NCBI GenBank assembly: GCA_013414705.1
Contig: CP058705.1
Coordinates: 51,213-58,295, forward strand
DNA from: Defluviicoccus sp.
Lineage (GTDB): Bacteria; Pseudomonadota; Alphaproteobacteria; Rhodospirillales; Defluviicoccaceae
Direction of reading: 5' to 3'
DNA: 7,083 bases
Made by a program: the position numbers and the translations under genes. Below, piece after piece: positions 5,603 through 7,083 of this stretch. A model generated the notes under the pieces. The model saw only the letters and a list, made by a program, of their open reading frames with translations. It did no database searches and was not told where the DNA came from. Each line of letters opens with the position of its first letter. The stretch's first letter is position 1.

Positions 5603-6004
5603 ATGACGATCACGTTCGACGATCACGAAACCGACCGCCGCCGCGAGGACTGGGAAAGCGCCCTGCTTGCCGCAGCGATCCGGGAAAACACCGAACTGGA
5701 TCCGCTCCAGCAAAAGCGCCTGCTGCACGTGTGGCTGCCGGGCCTGTTCAACGCTGTGGCGGGCGGAATCGGCGCAGACGATCGCCGTGCGCCGGGTAAC
5801 GGCGGCTTCCAGTGGGTGCCCGCCGGTCCCGGTCATTACCAGCTTGTCTGGCCCGCGCCCTACGGCGTGTCGATGGTTCTGGCGAAGGTCTACGGGCAGG
5901 AGAACGGCTCATACGTTGCCGTCGTCGTTGCCGGCGTCAAGGACGATCCGGCCGAGGCAATGCAGGCGGCGCAATGGGCCATCGCCCGCCTGAGCAGCGC
6001 CTGA
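5603..6004 (+). CDS. Hypothetical protein (133 aa), unknown function
   Basis: This soluble, acidic protein has a charged helical N-terminus (DDHETDRRREDWESALLAAA and a segment ending in QQKRLLHVWLPGLF). A Gly-rich middle (PGNGGFQWVPAGPGHYQLVW) follows, then a beta-type stretch (SMVLAKVYGQENGSYVAVVV) and a C-terminal helix (DPAEAMQAAQWAIARL). No signal peptide, membrane span or catalytic motif is evident. It is the second gene of a likely two-gene operon with the 77-residue gene and has the strongest ribosome binding site in the window. Its 3' end converges on the antitoxin-like ORF, with 56 bases between the stops. The family is not recognised. Its placement in an IS-rich island suggests accessory cargo. 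Confidence 0.75.
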   Translation: MTITFDDHETDRRREDWESALLAAAIRENTELDPLQQKRLLHVWLPGLFNAVAGGIGADDRRAPGNGGFQWVPAGPGHYQLVWPAPYGVSMVLAKVYGQENGSYVAVVVAGVKDDPAEAMQAAQWAIARLSSA

Positions 6005-6044
6005 TCGCAAGACGAATAACGCGACGAACAAGCTCCCGAACGCT

Positions 6045-6070
6045 CGGGGTTTGTGCTTTGCTAATCCCCG
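6045..6070. terminator. Possible weak bidirectional terminator
   Basis: CGGGG (6045-6049) can pair with CCCCG (6066-6070), with two further T-A pairs after a mismatch. It lies between the converging 5603 gene and the antitoxin-like ORF, overlapping the latter's last codons. It lacks a clear T tract, so confidence is low. Confidence 0.25.
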
Positions 6071-6219
6071 CGCGGATCGTCTTTCAAGGAGAGGGCGTTT
6101 CGCAGCGCATCGAAAGCCGCATCGCCGTCGACCGTCCGACCGGCCTCGATATCGTCGAGTCCCTTTCGAATTTCGGCGCGCAGGCGGCCGGCAATCGAAA
6201 GATTTTCAGGATCGCGCAT
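6061..6219 (-). CDS. Antitoxin-like small acidic protein (52 aa), overlapping the Fic gene
   Basis: ATG 6219 is preceded by GGGAG at five bases' distance and overlaps the Fic gene's last 14 bases, a layout typical of translational coupling. The product begins MRDPENLSIAGRLRAEI and then has RKGLDDIEAGRTVDGDAAF. The pattern 'GL.DIEAGR' followed by an acidic helix is common in the C-terminal, toxin-binding part of type II antitoxins of the ParD/RHH type. It has no room for a full N-terminal DNA-binding domain, so it may be a non-DNA-binding regulator or a decayed antitoxin. An upstream in-frame start at 6267 would lie deeper in the Fic gene and has less support. The partner could be Fic itself or a lost toxin. 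Confidence 0.5.
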   Translation of the reverse strand: MRDPENLSIAGRLRAEIRKGLDDIEAGRTVDGDAAFDALRNALSLKDDPRGD

Positions 6220-7083
6220 ACCAGCTCCCGCGACCGGCGCCGTGGCGTGACAGGTGATCGCCGTCAACGAGCGCCTTGATGTGATCCTTGATCGTGTTGC
6301 GGTTTGCCCCGGTCAGCTTGGCAGCTTCGGCGACGGTGACCCGTCCGCGCTCCTGGGCCAGCTCCAAAATCCGGACAGAAAGCTCAGGCAGTTCCCCAAA
6401 CACCTGGCGTTCACGCTCGATCCGTTTGTTCAGCCGGTCCTTCTGTTGCCCCAGCGCCTTCAGGAAGAACAGCACCCACGGCTGCCAGTCCGGCTGCTCG
6501 CTGCGGATCGTTCCTTGCGTCCGGCGCAAGGCCAGGTAATAGGCTTCCTTGCTCTGCTCGATGACGCTTTCCAGCGAACTGTAAGGCATATAGGCGTATC
6601 CGGCGCGCAGCAGCAGCAACGTTGTCAGGATGCGCGACAGCCGGCCGTTTCCGTCCTGGAACGGATGAATTTCAAGAAAGACGACGACGAAGACGGCGAT
6701 CACCAGCAGCGGGTGGAGCGTTCCGTCTCGCAAGGTGACATGGGTCCACGTGACCAGTTCGGCCATCAGGCGGGGCGTGTTAAACGGTGAGGCCGTTGCG
6801 AAGACGACGCCCAGGCTTTTGCCTTCGGGTCCGAAGGCCTCGACATTGTTGGGCAGAGTCTTGTATTCGCCCCGGTGCCGCTCGTCCTTGCCGGAATATT
6901 TCAGCAGGTCGCGGTGAAGCTGGCGGATGTGGTTTTCGGTGAGGGTGATCGATTCCCAATGCGCAAAGACCGTCTCCATCGCGTCGGCATATCCGGCCAC
7001 TTCCTGTTCGTCGCGACTGCCGAAGGATTTGATCTCAAGGTTGGACAAAAGACGCTCGACCTCCCGGTCTGTGAGCTTCGCCC
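6206..7083 (-). CDS. Fic-domain protein with C-terminal winged-helix domain, 5' end outside window
   Basis: Fic enzymes transfer a nucleotide monophosphate, usually AMP, to hydroxyl side chains of target proteins. The active-site motif is intact, HPFQDGNGRLSR (His codon at 6667-6665), matching HPFxxGNGRxxR. It is preceded by the typical helices (SRDEQEVAGYADAMETVF, then LTENHIRQLHRDLLK) and the RHRGEYKTLPN flap region. The last 50 or so residues (GRVTVAEAAKLTGANRNTIKDHIKALV) form a winged-helix DNA-binding domain. The frame is open to the window edge with family-like sequence (KLTDREVERLL) upstream of the TTG at 7048, so the true start lies outside. In related proteins an inhibitory S/TxxxE(G/N) helix sits just upstream of that point, so self-inhibition is likely but not visible. 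It is a soluble cytoplasmic protein and no defect is seen in the visible 292 codons. Confidence 0.92.
   Translation of the reverse strand, partial: AKLTDREVERLLSNLEIKSFGSRDEQEVAGYADAMETVFAHWESITLTENHIRQLHRDLLKYSGKDERHRGEYKTLPNNVEAFGPEGKSLGVVFATASPFNTPRLMAELVTWTHVTLRDGTLHPLLVIAVFVVVFLEIHPFQDGNGRLSRILTTLLLLRAGYAYMPYSSLESVIEQSKEAYYLALRRTQGTIRSEQPDWQPWVLFFLKALGQQKDRLNKRIERERQVFGELPELSVRILELAQERGRVTVAEAAKLTGANRNTIKDHIKALVDGDHLSRHGAGRGSWYARS

Noticed and set aside
5569..5799. GTG-started open frame overlapping the end of the 77-residue gene
   Set aside because: The product is Arg/Pro-rich and lacks a good binding site, while AAGGAGG clearly serves ATG 5603 in another frame.
1..7083. CRISPR arrays, tRNA or rRNA genes
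   Set aside because: No regularly spaced short direct repeats and no tRNA-like or rRNA-like stretches were seen on either strand.

Overview
The window is high-GC DNA typical of Alphaproteobacteria: the insertion sequences are an IS630-family element and an IS5-family IS427-group element of types common there, and the right-hand genes have G+C-rich third codon positions. No rRNA, tRNA or housekeeping gene is present, so genus cannot be called. It reads as an accessory island that insertion sequences have repeatedly remodelled.

Left half (1-4704). Two copies of one IS630-family element face each other (1-947, cut by the window edge, and 3027-4172, complete). Between them lies a visibly less G+C-rich segment of about 2.1 kb with the remains of a Gabija-type anti-phage locus: the end of an OLD-family ATPase domain plus its TOPRIM nuclease domain (gajA-like), followed in the same frame by the first part of a UvrD-like helicase (gajB-like). 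The locus is dead in its present form. The ATPase N-terminus is missing at the left IS, one base shifts the frame just after the ATPase D-loop, a second shift lies in an A5 run in the helicase, and the helicase C-terminus is missing at the right IS. The nuclease and helicase are joined with no stop codon, which differs from the usual two-gene layout. The right IS630 copy abuts a truncated IS427-group element (4175-4704) with exactly one TA between them, suggesting nested insertions.

Middle (4705-5338). A 36-codon open tail on the + strand runs out of the IS427 break and stops at 4815. It may be the lost end of the broken helicase or of another gene. The next 500 bases hold no convincing gene, but do hold a weak HTH-like ORF on the - strand, a strong imperfect inverted repeat (5218-5268) and a palindrome just upstream of the next gene.

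Right part (5339-7083). Two small genes of unknown function lie in tandem on the + strand with good ribosome binding sites. Converging on them from the right is a Fic-domain protein gene with an intact active-site motif (N-terminus outside the window). Its stop overlaps the start of a 52-codon acidic ORF that resembles the C-terminal tail of type II antitoxins. This pair looks like an intact Fic plus possible regulator module, and is the most likely functioning system here.

How they fit together: the left half is a defence locus degraded by transposition, and the right half is an intact-looking accessory cluster. Because several frameshifts fall in homopolymers, read-level confirmation matters before calling any of them biological.
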